From a virus, in the IMG/VR virus record IMGVR_UViG_3300032116_000324, positions 1 to 48,631 of that record: 48,631 bases of DNA; one strand, given 5' to 3'. Both the position numbers and the translations under genes were made by a program. This document shows, in pieces, positions 8,888 to 16,660 of this stretch. A model generated the notes under the pieces. That model saw nothing but the letters and a program-made list of their open reading frames with translations. It was not told the origin of the DNA and ran no database searches. Position 1 is the stretch's first letter, and the number at the start of each line of letters is the position of its first letter.

Positions 8888-9769
8888 ATGCCCAGTTATA
8901 TTGAATTAGACAAACAATCGAGTTTTCCACCATCATCAAATGTTGGAAAAATGATATTTGGTATTAAGACCAATGAGAAAGCAGCTTTGACTAACCACTT
9001 GGGTCAAACAATAGAAATTGGTGGTGGAGGTGGTGGTGGAACAGGAGTTGTAATACCACAACCAATTGTTTTATTTACAGGCAACACTGGACAGTATATC
9101 AGAAATGGATTGGCAATACAATTTTCTGATACTCAGTTTATTTCCGCATCAAACAATCCGGAACTTTTTTTATTTAGATGGAAAAAAGGTAGGTATAGTT
9201 ATAGGGAGAATATCTCTGACCCCAGAGGTAAAAGAAAAAAGAACCCCAAATGGGTCCATCCAACAACGCAAGGCTCAGAAACAAAATGGGCGGGATGGAA
9301 GTTTTTTAACGGAAAACAATGGCATTATCCAAATGGTATTGAATTAACAGGTAGAACAACAGAGTGGGCTATACCTCAAACAATAATTCCATATGAAATA
9401 TTTGGAATTGATTTTAACAAGTATATGTTTTGGAATTACAGAACAAGTGGTGTTCTTCAGTCTTGGGACGAAAACGTTTTTCCATCGGGGAGCTTTTCGC
9501 CAACAATTCACCAAGTATCATCCGATAACATAAGAATTGGTATGCAAAAACCTCAATCAAACATAATAAAGTATAGTTTGGCTGTTGCCATAGATAATCC
9601 TGACGCAACTCAATCAAACGGGTTGTGTCCGAAAATATTTGGTCCATTATCTGAACCCTTTTACACTGTTGTTTTCAAGGATATTAATGCTGGTGGTTTC
9701 GTTGATATAAATTTGGTTAGAGACAATCATATGAATCATAAACACGTATATAAAAATGCGATTAATTAA
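8888..9769 (+). CDS. Adhesin-like fibre protein, paralogue 2
   Basis: 293 residues from ATG 8888. A TTG in the same frame at 8870 lies inside the closing stem of the upstream element, and ATG 8888 gives MPSYIEL exactly as in paralogue 1, so 8888 is chosen. It matches paralogue 1 along the whole length, with a longer Gly hinge (GGGGGGG at about residue 47), a different basic loop (RGKRKKNPKW) and a variable stretch around residues 185-215. The conserved C-terminus is NGLCPKIFGPLSEP followed by NHMNHKHV. It is probably a second receptor-binding variant carried by the same phage. Three 32-base tandem repeats follow its stop codon. Confidence 0.6.
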   Translation: MPSYIELDKQSSFPPSSNVGKMIFGIKTNEKAALTNHLGQTIEIGGGGGGGTGVVIPQPIVLFTGNTGQYIRNGLAIQFSDTQFISASNNPELFLFRWKKGRYSYRENISDPRGKRKKNPKWVHPTTQGSETKWAGWKFFNGKQWHYPNGIELTGRTTEWAIPQTIIPYEIFGIDFNKYMFWNYRTSGVLQSWDENVFPSGSFSPTIHQVSSDNIRIGMQKPQSNIIKYSLAVAIDNPDATQSNGLCPKIFGPLSEPFYTVVFKDINAGGFVDINLVRDNHMNHKHVYKNAIN

Positions 9770-9778
9770 AAAAATTAA

Positions 9779-9890
9779 GATGATTTATGGGGGCGCTTTG
9801 TTAATCTGATGATCCCTTATGGGGTTAATTGATTAGTTTGTCCATCCCTTATGGGGGGAACTTGTTAGTTTAGCACTCCCTTAAATCATC
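9779..9890 (+). repeat. Three 32-bp degenerate tandem repeats in a closing stem
   Basis: Units at 9785-9816, 9817-9848 and 9849-9880 each begin TTATGGGG and end TCCC, with TTAG/TTAA-like centres. Unit junctions form CCC-TTAT-GGG hairpins. GATGATTTA (9779-9787) pairs with TAAATCATC (9882-9890) and closes the array, with further broken pairing inward. There is no T run after it and no ORF. The function is unknown, and the architecture echoes the element at 8721-8874. Confidence 0.65.
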
Positions 9891-9908
9891 AAAAAAATTA
9901 AATAAGAA

Positions 9909-10334
9909 ATGAAAACAATTTTAACATTAGATAAAGCAAATCAACCATTCGGTTTTCCTCAACTTAATAGCGGAGGAACTTTTGATAATGTTATTGCAAC
10001 AAATATAACCGGAACAACGATATCCGCAACAACTTATCTTAATTTACCTGAATATACAACCACAGGTTTGACGGGTTCATCACAAACTCTCACCACATCA
10101 TTTAATTATTACGGAATTAGTTTCAGTGGAAATGTTGATTTAATACTTCCCACACCTATTGGATATGAAGGAAAGACAATAACAATCAAAGATGAAAGTG
10201 GTTTATCAAGTAGTTATAGAATAAGATTATCGGGATCAACAGGGCTTATTGACAATAACTCTTATGTTGATATGAATACAAATTACATGTCATTAACGCT
10301 TTTATCTAGAAATAATAATTGGTGGATAATCTAA
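9909..10334 (+). CDS. Small tail fibre protein
   Basis: 141 residues. An N-terminal part (TLDKANQPFGFPQLNSGG) is followed by ISATTYLNLP at residues 38-47, identical to residues 79-88 of the 1104-residue fibre at 3694. The C-terminal half has a common fibre-tip pattern: VDLILPTPIGYEGKTITIKD, then GLIDNNSYVDM, then NYMSLTLLSRNNNWWII at the end. This is a beta-rich head ending in the 'NWWII' type terminus seen in many phage fibres. It lies 15 bases before the next structural gene. A virion part with a likely trimeric head; the specific receptor is unknown. Confidence 0.65.
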   Translation: MKTILTLDKANQPFGFPQLNSGGTFDNVIATNITGTTISATTYLNLPEYTTTGLTGSSQTLTTSFNYYGISFSGNVDLILPTPIGYEGKTITIKDESGLSSSYRIRLSGSTGLIDNNSYVDMNTNYMSLTLLSRNNNWWII

Positions 10335-10348
10335 AAAACTAAAATACT

Positions 10349-11569
10349 ATGTCATACATTTATAACAATTCAATAAAATACGCCGACTCAACCAATTTAG
10401 ATGCGTTTCAAAGATTAAGAGTTAGTGAAGTTACGTCCCTTCTTGAGGTTAAGCACGTCCACGATAAATTACCATTACTTATTAATGAGGTTACGGCAGG
10501 AACTGCAACTTCAATCTATGACGAACCAAATGCTAGAGTCATTATGTCAACTTCGGCCAATAATGATTACGTGATTAGACAAACTACAAGTAGAGCAATT
10601 TATCAACCCGGAAAAGGACAAATATTTGAGGCCAGTTTTTCAAATTTTCAGTTGGAGACGGATGTGATAAAAAGGTTGGGTTACTATACAACTAACACTT
10701 CCGCACCTTATGATTCTGTGGTTGATGGTATATTATTGGAATCTAATGGACAAACAAACCAAATATCGTTTCAAATTTGGAAGTCAGGGACAACAATTTA
10801 TAGTGCTGACACTACAACTTGGTCAAACGATGATTTTTTAGTAAATTCTATAGATTGGTCTTTGACTCAACTTATGTTTGTTGATTTTCAGTGGTTGGGT
10901 GTTGGTAGAGTAAGATTTGGTTTGGTAATTGATGGCCAACTTAGAATTTTTACAACAAATTCAGGAACAAATAATTTATCAACGATTTATATGACGGCGC
11001 CCAATCAACCAATTAGATACGAAATTCGACAAGTTGGTGCTGGTAGTGGAAGTTTAAGTATGATATGTTCTCAAGTGTCTTTAGAAGGTTCTCTGAATAG
11101 ATTACAACAATCTTTAGGCTTAACACAATTCCCCACTGTTCAAGCCACCACCGCTGGCACGAAATATCCATTAATTGGTTATAGAATTGCAAGTGGATAT
11201 GAGGGTGCTAATATAACCTTAAGTGATATACAATCTCTTAATACAACAACACCTTCAAAATCTGACTATTATATAACTGTTGAACTTAATCCTACATTAA
11301 GTTCAAGTGCGGTATTTACTGGTGTATCAAACACAGCAATCGCATATTCTATATCCACGGGTCAAACGATTACATCAGATGGATATGTTTTGACGACATT
11401 TTTAGGTTCAGGAGGAGGTACTCAAGTTGACAATTTCCAATTTGAAAATAATGTTATAAGACCAGGTATAAGAGTAGATGGAAGTTATGATGAGATTTGG
11501 ATTTGTGTTGTTAGTCAGGGTAACAATCAAACCTTTAGATCGGCAATAAATTTAAGTTACTTTTTGTAA
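10349..11569 (+). CDS. Virion structural protein with DAFxRLRVS motif
   Basis: 406 residues. The N-terminus holds DAFQRLRVSEVTSLLEVKH (from residue 18), a motif widespread in uncharacterised phage structural proteins ('DAFGRLRVS.p.tlFd.k'). The middle is beta-rich (GQIFEASFSNFQLE, FQWLGVGRVRFGLVIDGQL), like the jelly-roll found in those proteins. The C-terminal third looks like a second beta domain. There are no catalytic motifs. It lies in the fibre operon, 14 bases after one gene and 6 bases before the next. Probably a tail or capsid decoration protein; the exact place is not known. Confidence 0.6.
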   Translation: MSYIYNNSIKYADSTNLDAFQRLRVSEVTSLLEVKHVHDKLPLLINEVTAGTATSIYDEPNARVIMSTSANNDYVIRQTTSRAIYQPGKGQIFEASFSNFQLETDVIKRLGYYTTNTSAPYDSVVDGILLESNGQTNQISFQIWKSGTTIYSADTTTWSNDDFLVNSIDWSLTQLMFVDFQWLGVGRVRFGLVIDGQLRIFTTNSGTNNLSTIYMTAPNQPIRYEIRQVGAGSGSLSMICSQVSLEGSLNRLQQSLGLTQFPTVQATTAGTKYPLIGYRIASGYEGANITLSDIQSLNTTTPSKSDYYITVELNPTLSSSAVFTGVSNTAIAYSISTGQTITSDGYVLTTFLGSGGGTQVDNFQFENNVIRPGIRVDGSYDEIWICVVSQGNNQTFRSAINLSYFL

Positions 11570-11575
11570 TTTATA

Positions 11576-11995
11576 ATGATTGGCAGAGGTCATATCACAA
11601 AAGACAACGTTATTGAAAAGTTGTTAACCGATGAATTAATAATTCAATCTTACGTTTATTCTGATAAAAGTGCAAAATACTGGAAAATACAGGAACCTCT
11701 AACCATTACATTAAGTAATGAAAAAATAATTAATATTGGAAAAGGTTTTTATTATGATATGTCAACCGTTCCAAAATGGTTATGGAGTATTGTAAGACCT
11801 TATAACGACGGTTTAATCGGTTATCTAATTCACGATAGGTTATATGTTATCAGAGACCACAACATGTCAAGAAAGGAAGTAGACCAAGAAATGTTATTTT
11901 GGACAAATATCACTAACACAAATAAGTTTGATAACTACATAAGATATGTTTTTGTAAGATTATTTGGTTGGTTGTGGTGGTATAAAATAATTTAA
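11576..11995 (+). CDS. DUF1353 family phage protein
   Basis: 139 residues matching the DUF1353 (PF07087) pattern: GKGFYYDMSTVPKWLWSIV, then GYLIHDRLYVIRDHNMSRKEVD, the family's 'GF..D.aSvP..lw' and 'HD.Ly......sR.eaD'. The C-terminus is aromatic and hydrophobic (FVRLFGWLWWYKII), so it may touch a membrane. The family is common in phages near tail or lysis genes but has no settled function. It is the last gene of the first fibre operon, and the glycan operon begins 55 bases later. Confidence 0.75.
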   Translation: MIGRGHITKDNVIEKLLTDELIIQSYVYSDKSAKYWKIQEPLTITLSNEKIINIGKGFYYDMSTVPKWLWSIVRPYNDGLIGYLIHDRLYVIRDHNMSRKEVDQEMLFWTNITNTNKFDNYIRYVFVRLFGWLWWYKII

Positions 11996-12050
11996 TTAAG
12001 TATTCAAAAAATTTAGAGTTTCATTATTTTTAAGATAAAAATTAGAAATA

Positions 12051-13319
12051 ATGAAAATCTTTATTCAAATCGCATCTTACAGAGATCCCGAATTAGTTAA
12101 AACAGTTAAAGATTGTATCGCAAATGCAAAAAGACCTGAGAATTTAGTTTTCTCAATCGCAAGACAATTTCATCCCGACGATAAGTTTGATGACTTATCG
12201 GAATATAAAGACGATCCAAGATTCAGAATTTTGGATATTCCACATCAAGAATCTCAAGGTGTTTGTTGGGCAAGAAATCTAACCCAACAGTTATATCAAA
12301 ATGAGGAATATACAATGCAGATTGATTCCCATATGAGATTTGAAAAAGATTGGGATGACACTTTAATTGGAATGATTAAACAATTAAAAAAGAAAGGTCA
12401 TAAGAAACCATTACTAACCGGATATGTTTCATCATTCAACCCTGAAAATGACCCGGCAGGAAGAGTAAGAGATCCATGGAGAATGGTGTTTGATAGATTT
12501 ATTCCTGAAGGAGCAATATTCTTCCTACCTGAAACAATCCCGGGTTGGCAAGAACTTACAGAACCTATTACCGCCCGTTTTTATTCCGCCCACTTCTGCT
12601 TTACTATTGGTAAGTTCGCCAAAGAAGTTCAACATGATCCCGAATATTATTTTCACGGTGAAGAGATTTCAATTGCTGCAAGAGCATATACTCACGGATA
12701 TGATTTATTCCACCCTCATAAAGTTGTTATTTGGCACGAATACACAAGAAAAGGTAGAACAAAACAATGGGATGATGATAGAACTTGGGGTGAGAAGAAT
12801 AAAAAATCTCATCTTAAAAATAGAAGATTATTCAGTATGGATGGTGAAGTATTTAACCCTGACGATTTTGGAAAATATGGATTCGGGAAGGTTAGAACTT
12901 TAAGAGATTATGAAAAGTATTCCGGTATTTTGTTTAGTGAAAGAGCAGTTCAACAATACACATTAGATAAAAAATATCCACCAAATCCATATGATTTTGA
13001 AAACGAAGAAGAGTGGAAAAAAAGTTTTGCAAAAATTTTCAAACATTGTATTGATATCGGATATTCTCAAGTTCCTGAAAAAGATTATGATTTTTGGGCA
13101 GTTGCATTCCATTCAAGTGATGATGAAACAATATTCAGGAAAGATGCCGATAAAAATGAAATTAATAGGATGATGAATGATCCTGATAGATATTGTAAAG
13201 TATGGAGAGAGTTCCAAACATCTCACACACCCGCATATTGGGTTGTTTGGCCCCACTCTGAATCTAAAGGGTGGTGTGATAAAATATCCGGAAGGTTAGA
13301 CCATAATATTGTAAGTTGA
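12051..13319 (+). CDS. GT60-like polypeptide GlcNAc-transferase
   Basis: 422 residues. The first about 240 fit the GT60/PF11397 pattern: IQIASYRDPEL (5-15), ARNLTQQLY, then MQIDSHMRFEKDWD with a DxH metal site (D92-S-H94), FCFTIGKF, EVQHDPEYYFHGEE (acidic E204-E205) and GYDLFHPHKVVIWHEY. Known GT60 members add GlcNAc to hydroxyproline of Dictyostelium Skp1 or to Thr of Trypanosoma cruzi mucins. The C-terminal 170 residues are unassigned. It is the first gene of a tight glycan operon lying between Thr/Pro-rich fibre genes. Acting on these fibres is an inference; a host or other glycan substrate is also possible. Confidence 0.75.
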   Translation: MKIFIQIASYRDPELVKTVKDCIANAKRPENLVFSIARQFHPDDKFDDLSEYKDDPRFRILDIPHQESQGVCWARNLTQQLYQNEEYTMQIDSHMRFEKDWDDTLIGMIKQLKKKGHKKPLLTGYVSSFNPENDPAGRVRDPWRMVFDRFIPEGAIFFLPETIPGWQELTEPITARFYSAHFCFTIGKFAKEVQHDPEYYFHGEEISIAARAYTHGYDLFHPHKVVIWHEYTRKGRTKQWDDDRTWGEKNKKSHLKNRRLFSMDGEVFNPDDFGKYGFGKVRTLRDYEKYSGILFSERAVQQYTLDKKYPPNPYDFENEEEWKKSFAKIFKHCIDIGYSQVPEKDYDFWAVAFHSSDDETIFRKDADKNEINRMMNDPDRYCKVWREFQTSHTPAYWVVWPHSESKGWCDKISGRLDHNIVS

Positions 13320-13320
13320 T

Positions 13321-14208
13321 ATGAAGGCAATTATACAGCATAATTTTACTTCAGGTCTCGGAGATTTTGTCTCAGACGTTTCACATTATATGACCATTCT
13401 TAATGGGGCGAAGAAAATAGGATATGAAATACATTTAAAAATATCATTAAGATCAAACAAATATGTTAGAACTCCTTTCTTTAAAATTTTATTTGATGAA
13501 GAGACCATAAATTTTTTTGATTCTATATCTGAAACAAATAACACGCATTATGAATTGGAAATAGATGGTTGTAACTATTATGGATCAAACCATCATCCTC
13601 AAAAACCGGGTCAACATCATTTTGATATTTTTTTTGATCAAATACCGAACAATTTTCAATTCAGTATTTTTGATGCTCAAAGAATTCACTTAGAAAATAA
13701 AATCCCAAGCGTTTTACCAAAACCCCACGAATCAATACTTGAAAAAGTAAATTTATTTTGGGATAAAAATCCCAAAGACTATAATTTTTTACATATTAGA
13801 ACTTCAGACATTATAGATGGTAACAATGATAGATATGACAGAATAATAAATAATATAAGAAATTACATTAAAGAAACTAATGAATATTACCACTTAGGCA
13901 CCAACAACAACTATATTTATAAAATTTTGAAAGAAGAACCAAATGTTTTTACTTATGAATTTGATAATTATGACGTTGTTAATAATGACATGAATGCTTT
14001 TACAAATGGTTTGTATTATGGTAATTTAGATGATAGTATATTAGAACATAGGTTAAAGAATATTTTTGCAGAAATGGTTTCTATTGGAAAGTCAAAAAAA
14101 ATAATTTTTGCTTATGACATATCTTGGATTTCCAATTTCTTATTTTACCCATTATCTGTATCTAATAATAAAATAGAATTAATTAATAAAAACGGATGGG
14201 TAGTATAA
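13321..14208 (+). CDS. Putative GT-B glycosyltransferase (fucosyltransferase-like)
   Basis: 295 residues. The N-terminus (QHNFTSGLGDFVSDVSHYM) fits the donor-loop start of GT-B enzymes. FLHIRTSDIIDG (about 156-167) resembles the 'HiRrgD' motif of O-fucosyltransferase/NodZ-type enzymes. A later segment (YYHLGTNNNYIYKIL) resembles their 'TDn' strand, and KKIIFAYDISWISNF their final 'S.S' strand. The family assignment is tentative. It starts 1 base after the GT60-like stop, and its 3' end overlaps the next gene by 13 bases, so translation is probably coupled within the glycan operon. Confidence 0.5.
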   Translation: MKAIIQHNFTSGLGDFVSDVSHYMTILNGAKKIGYEIHLKISLRSNKYVRTPFFKILFDEETINFFDSISETNNTHYELEIDGCNYYGSNHHPQKPGQHHFDIFFDQIPNNFQFSIFDAQRIHLENKIPSVLPKPHESILEKVNLFWDKNPKDYNFLHIRTSDIIDGNNDRYDRIINNIRNYIKETNEYYHLGTNNNYIYKILKEEPNVFTYEFDNYDVVNNDMNAFTNGLYYGNLDDSILEHRLKNIFAEMVSIGKSKKIIFAYDISWISNFLFYPLSVSNNKIELINKNGWVV

Positions 14209-15137
14209 TTATACGTACACCTCAAAACGAGGCTTCATCAAGGTATAGATATTATAATATTTTTTTCAGTAATTTTATTTCATATCTGAAAGAAAAATTT
14301 GATGTAGAAGAAGATACATATTTTGAATACGCCAACATAAGATCTTATCCTGTAACTTTATTGAATAATGATAGTCGTTCGGATCTTTTAGAATGTGAAA
14401 TGATTATTGAAAATAAAGAAACAAAAGAGTTTGTTGTCTTATCCGTTTCAGATTCCCTTACAGGAGCAATTTTAAATCATCAATCTAACCCACTATGTAA
14501 AAAAATACTAGTTGCTCAATTTGATGAACAAAACATAAAGAATCATTTGAGGGAACCTCAAAACTTTTACAAATACAGACCTTGGATCTATTTTCCATCC
14601 AATGAATTTGATTTAGATTCAAAATATCAAAAAAGAATCTCTTTATCAGAATTGACTGATAAATTTTGTTTTTGGGGGACCTCAATTGAGGATAGGAAAA
14701 TTTTGAGTAACTTCAATGAAGAATATTTCAGTGGTGGATTACCAATTGGTGATTTTAATGGGTACTCTGAAAAATTGATTCAATTCAAGGTGGCATTATC
14801 TATAGCAGGTAGAGCCGAGTTTTGTTACAGAGATGTAGAAAATTTCGGGATGGGTATTCCAATTATTAGATTTGAATATAAAAATAAAATGTATAATCAT
14901 CTGATACCTAATTTTCATTATGTGTCGGTTAATAGACCGGAGGATTTATATTATGACAGATTGGGAAATAAAGAACATGCGGAAATGATTGAAAATAGAT
15001 TCAGAGAGGTAAAAGACGATAAAGAATTTTTGGATTATATTTCAAGAAACGCAAGAAAGTATTATGAAGATTATCTATCACCAAAAGGTAGTGTAGAATT
15101 CACATATAAAATATTAGATTTAGAAACTTGGATTTAG
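14196..15137 (+). CDS. Putative glycosyltransferase
   Basis: 313 residues. The C-terminal half has IAGRAEFCYRDVENFGMGIP at about 207, then IIRFEYKN and PNFHYVSVNRPEDL. This resembles the nucleotide-sugar end of GT-B enzymes of the GT90/exostosin kind ('G.G..fcyRdiE.ma.giPll..'). The N-terminal half (RTPQNEASSRYRYYNIFF) is not assigned. The start ATG at 14196 overlaps the preceding gene by 13 bases, and the next gene begins 1 base after the stop. Membership of the glycan operon supports the call; the family is uncertain. Confidence 0.45.
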   Translation: MGSIIIRTPQNEASSRYRYYNIFFSNFISYLKEKFDVEEDTYFEYANIRSYPVTLLNNDSRSDLLECEMIIENKETKEFVVLSVSDSLTGAILNHQSNPLCKKILVAQFDEQNIKNHLREPQNFYKYRPWIYFPSNEFDLDSKYQKRISLSELTDKFCFWGTSIEDRKILSNFNEEYFSGGLPIGDFNGYSEKLIQFKVALSIAGRAEFCYRDVENFGMGIPIIRFEYKNKMYNHLIPNFHYVSVNRPEDLYYDRLGNKEHAEMIENRFREVKDDKEFLDYISRNARKYYEDYLSPKGSVEFTYKILDLETWI

Positions 15138-15138
15138 A

Positions 15139-15777
15139 ATGAAAAAAATTATTTCCTTTTGTTTATATGGATCTGACAATAGATATTGTAATGGAATCAT
15201 TTGTAACTTAGAACTTGCAAAAATTATTTATCCTGATTGGGTATGTAGGGTTTATTATGGAAGATCAGTTCCTGAATTAGTCGTGGAGAAAATGAAAACT
15301 TATGATAACTGCGAATTAGTTTTGATGGAAGAAGGCCCAGACAAACTTTTTCCCATGATTTGGAGATTTTTACCTATAGATGATGAAGATGTTGAAGTTA
15401 TGATATCAAGGGATGCGGATGCTAGATTATCTTATAGAGAAAAAAAATGTGTTGATATATTTTTAGAATCTCCTTATCTATTACATTCAATAAGAGACAA
15501 CCCAAGTCACCCCGATATTATGGGTGGTATGTGGGGTATGAAAAAAAACGACAGGGTAAACATGAAAGAATTATCTGAAGGCTGGAATGGAATTAAGTAT
15601 GATTTTGATCAACAATTTTTAAGATCTAAAGTTGCTCCATTATTTTCTGATTCATATCTGATTCATTGTTCAAATTATAGAAATACCTTCCCTGTTGAAA
15701 AAGAAAATGAATTTTTTGTTGGTGGGTGGTGGCCGGCAGACAATTATGGTAAACCAAATAACCACATATTTTTTTAA
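15139..15777 (+). CDS. Putative GT-A glycosyltransferase
   Basis: 212 residues. Start FCLYGSDNRYCNGIICNLEL, then YPDWVCRVYYG, then a DxD-type metal site in ISRDADARLSYRE (R91-D92-A93-D94), then IMGGMWGMK. This is the layout of small nucleotide-sugar transferases found in capsule/LPS clusters and large DNA viruses. The acceptor cannot be read from the sequence. It sits in the middle of the glycan operon, 1 base after the previous stop and 8 before the next start. Confidence 0.6.
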   Translation: MKKIISFCLYGSDNRYCNGIICNLELAKIIYPDWVCRVYYGRSVPELVVEKMKTYDNCELVLMEEGPDKLFPMIWRFLPIDDEDVEVMISRDADARLSYREKKCVDIFLESPYLLHSIRDNPSHPDIMGGMWGMKKNDRVNMKELSEGWNGIKYDFDQQFLRSKVAPLFSDSYLIHCSNYRNTFPVEKENEFFVGGWWPADNYGKPNNHIFF

Positions 15778-15785
15778 TTAATATT

Positions 15786-16643
15786 ATGAGTAACAAAAAA
15801 ACTTTATTTGTCACCTGTTTTTATAATGGTCTTGACAATACTAAATTGGGGGGAAGAGTTGGTAGATTGTGGCATTATTTTCATGGTCTTAAAACAATTA
15901 TTAGTATGGGATCTGACGTTGTTGTTTATACGTCTGAAAATGATAGACAACATTTAGAATCGGCAATAAACCAAAGTATGTATCCTGAAAATGTTAAGAT
16001 AGTAAATTATGATTTATATTCACACCCTTATCATGAATATTTTCAAAAATGTTTAAACGGAACTAAATATGATCGTTGTTATGAGGTGATGCACGGAAAA
16101 CCAATGTGGATGTCCAACCATTTAGATGACGGTTACGATTATGTATATTGGATTGATTGTGGGTTATCACATGGCGGACTTTTCCCAAATAGATATAGAA
16201 CCGGAACTGGTTTTGAATCTTTTTTCACATGTAATTTGTTCTCACCAAAATTGGTGGAAAATTTAAATAAAATAGAAGATAAATTTGTCATTTTATATGG
16301 AGATCAAACATATCATTTGTTTGAAGCGGCACCAAACGGATTATTTTTCAAAGAATTTCCGAGAGATGAAAACTGTCATATCGTGGGTGGAATGTTCGGA
16401 GGTCCTGTAAACAGTGTTAAAAAGTTTTGTCAAGATTATGAAAATTTGATGAAAGAGATGGTGGAGTTGAATTGTTTTGAAAGAGAAGAACACTTAATGA
16501 CAGTCCTTTATTTCAGAGATAAAAACATGTATCATCCATTAAAGTTTACAACATGGCATCACGAAGAAGTTGATCTTGGTATTTGTTGTAATCACCCTAA
16601 TGATGTTTACTTTTATAGAATTTTTGAAGATTTAAATAAATAA
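15786..16643 (+). CDS. HtrL/YibB-like glycosyltransferase
   Basis: 285 residues. The pattern follows the HtrL_YibB (PF09612) type: a start with LFVTCFYNG, VVVYTSENDR, then VYWIDCGLSHGG (W122-I-D124), an acidic GT-A metal site, and later HIVGGMFGGP. A homologous domain forms the middle of the fusion protein encoded next (FWIDAGL ... GGFFGGP), so the operon holds two versions of this enzyme. It probably adds a sugar to a surface glycan; donor and acceptor are unknown. Confidence 0.65.
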   Translation: MSNKKTLFVTCFYNGLDNTKLGGRVGRLWHYFHGLKTIISMGSDVVVYTSENDRQHLESAINQSMYPENVKIVNYDLYSHPYHEYFQKCLNGTKYDRCYEVMHGKPMWMSNHLDDGYDYVYWIDCGLSHGGLFPNRYRTGTGFESFFTCNLFSPKLVENLNKIEDKFVILYGDQTYHLFEAAPNGLFFKEFPRDENCHIVGGMFGGPVNSVKKFCQDYENLMKEMVELNCFEREEHLMTVLYFRDKNMYHPLKFTTWHHEEVDLGICCNHPNDVYFYRIFEDLNK

Positions 16644-16660
16644 AAAAATAACTTTAATTA

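Noticed and set aside
9806-9830. Hammerhead-ribozyme-like CTGATGA followed by a small stem
   Set aside because: The required GAAA after the stem and a matching cleavage site are missing; the 32-base repeat explains the sequence better.
9785-9880. CRISPR-like array
   Set aside because: Only three units with no separate repeat and spacer parts, and no cas genes nearby.
7865-9890. Diversity-generating retroelement around the adhesin paralogues
   Set aside because: There is no reverse transcriptase gene in the window, and no adenine-biased template/variable repeat pair is seen.
12490-12903. Second-frame open frames inside the GT60-like gene and other genes (e.g. 24209-24397, 34237-34479, 35752-35985)
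   Set aside because: They lie wholly within confidently assigned genes and lack recognisable domains.
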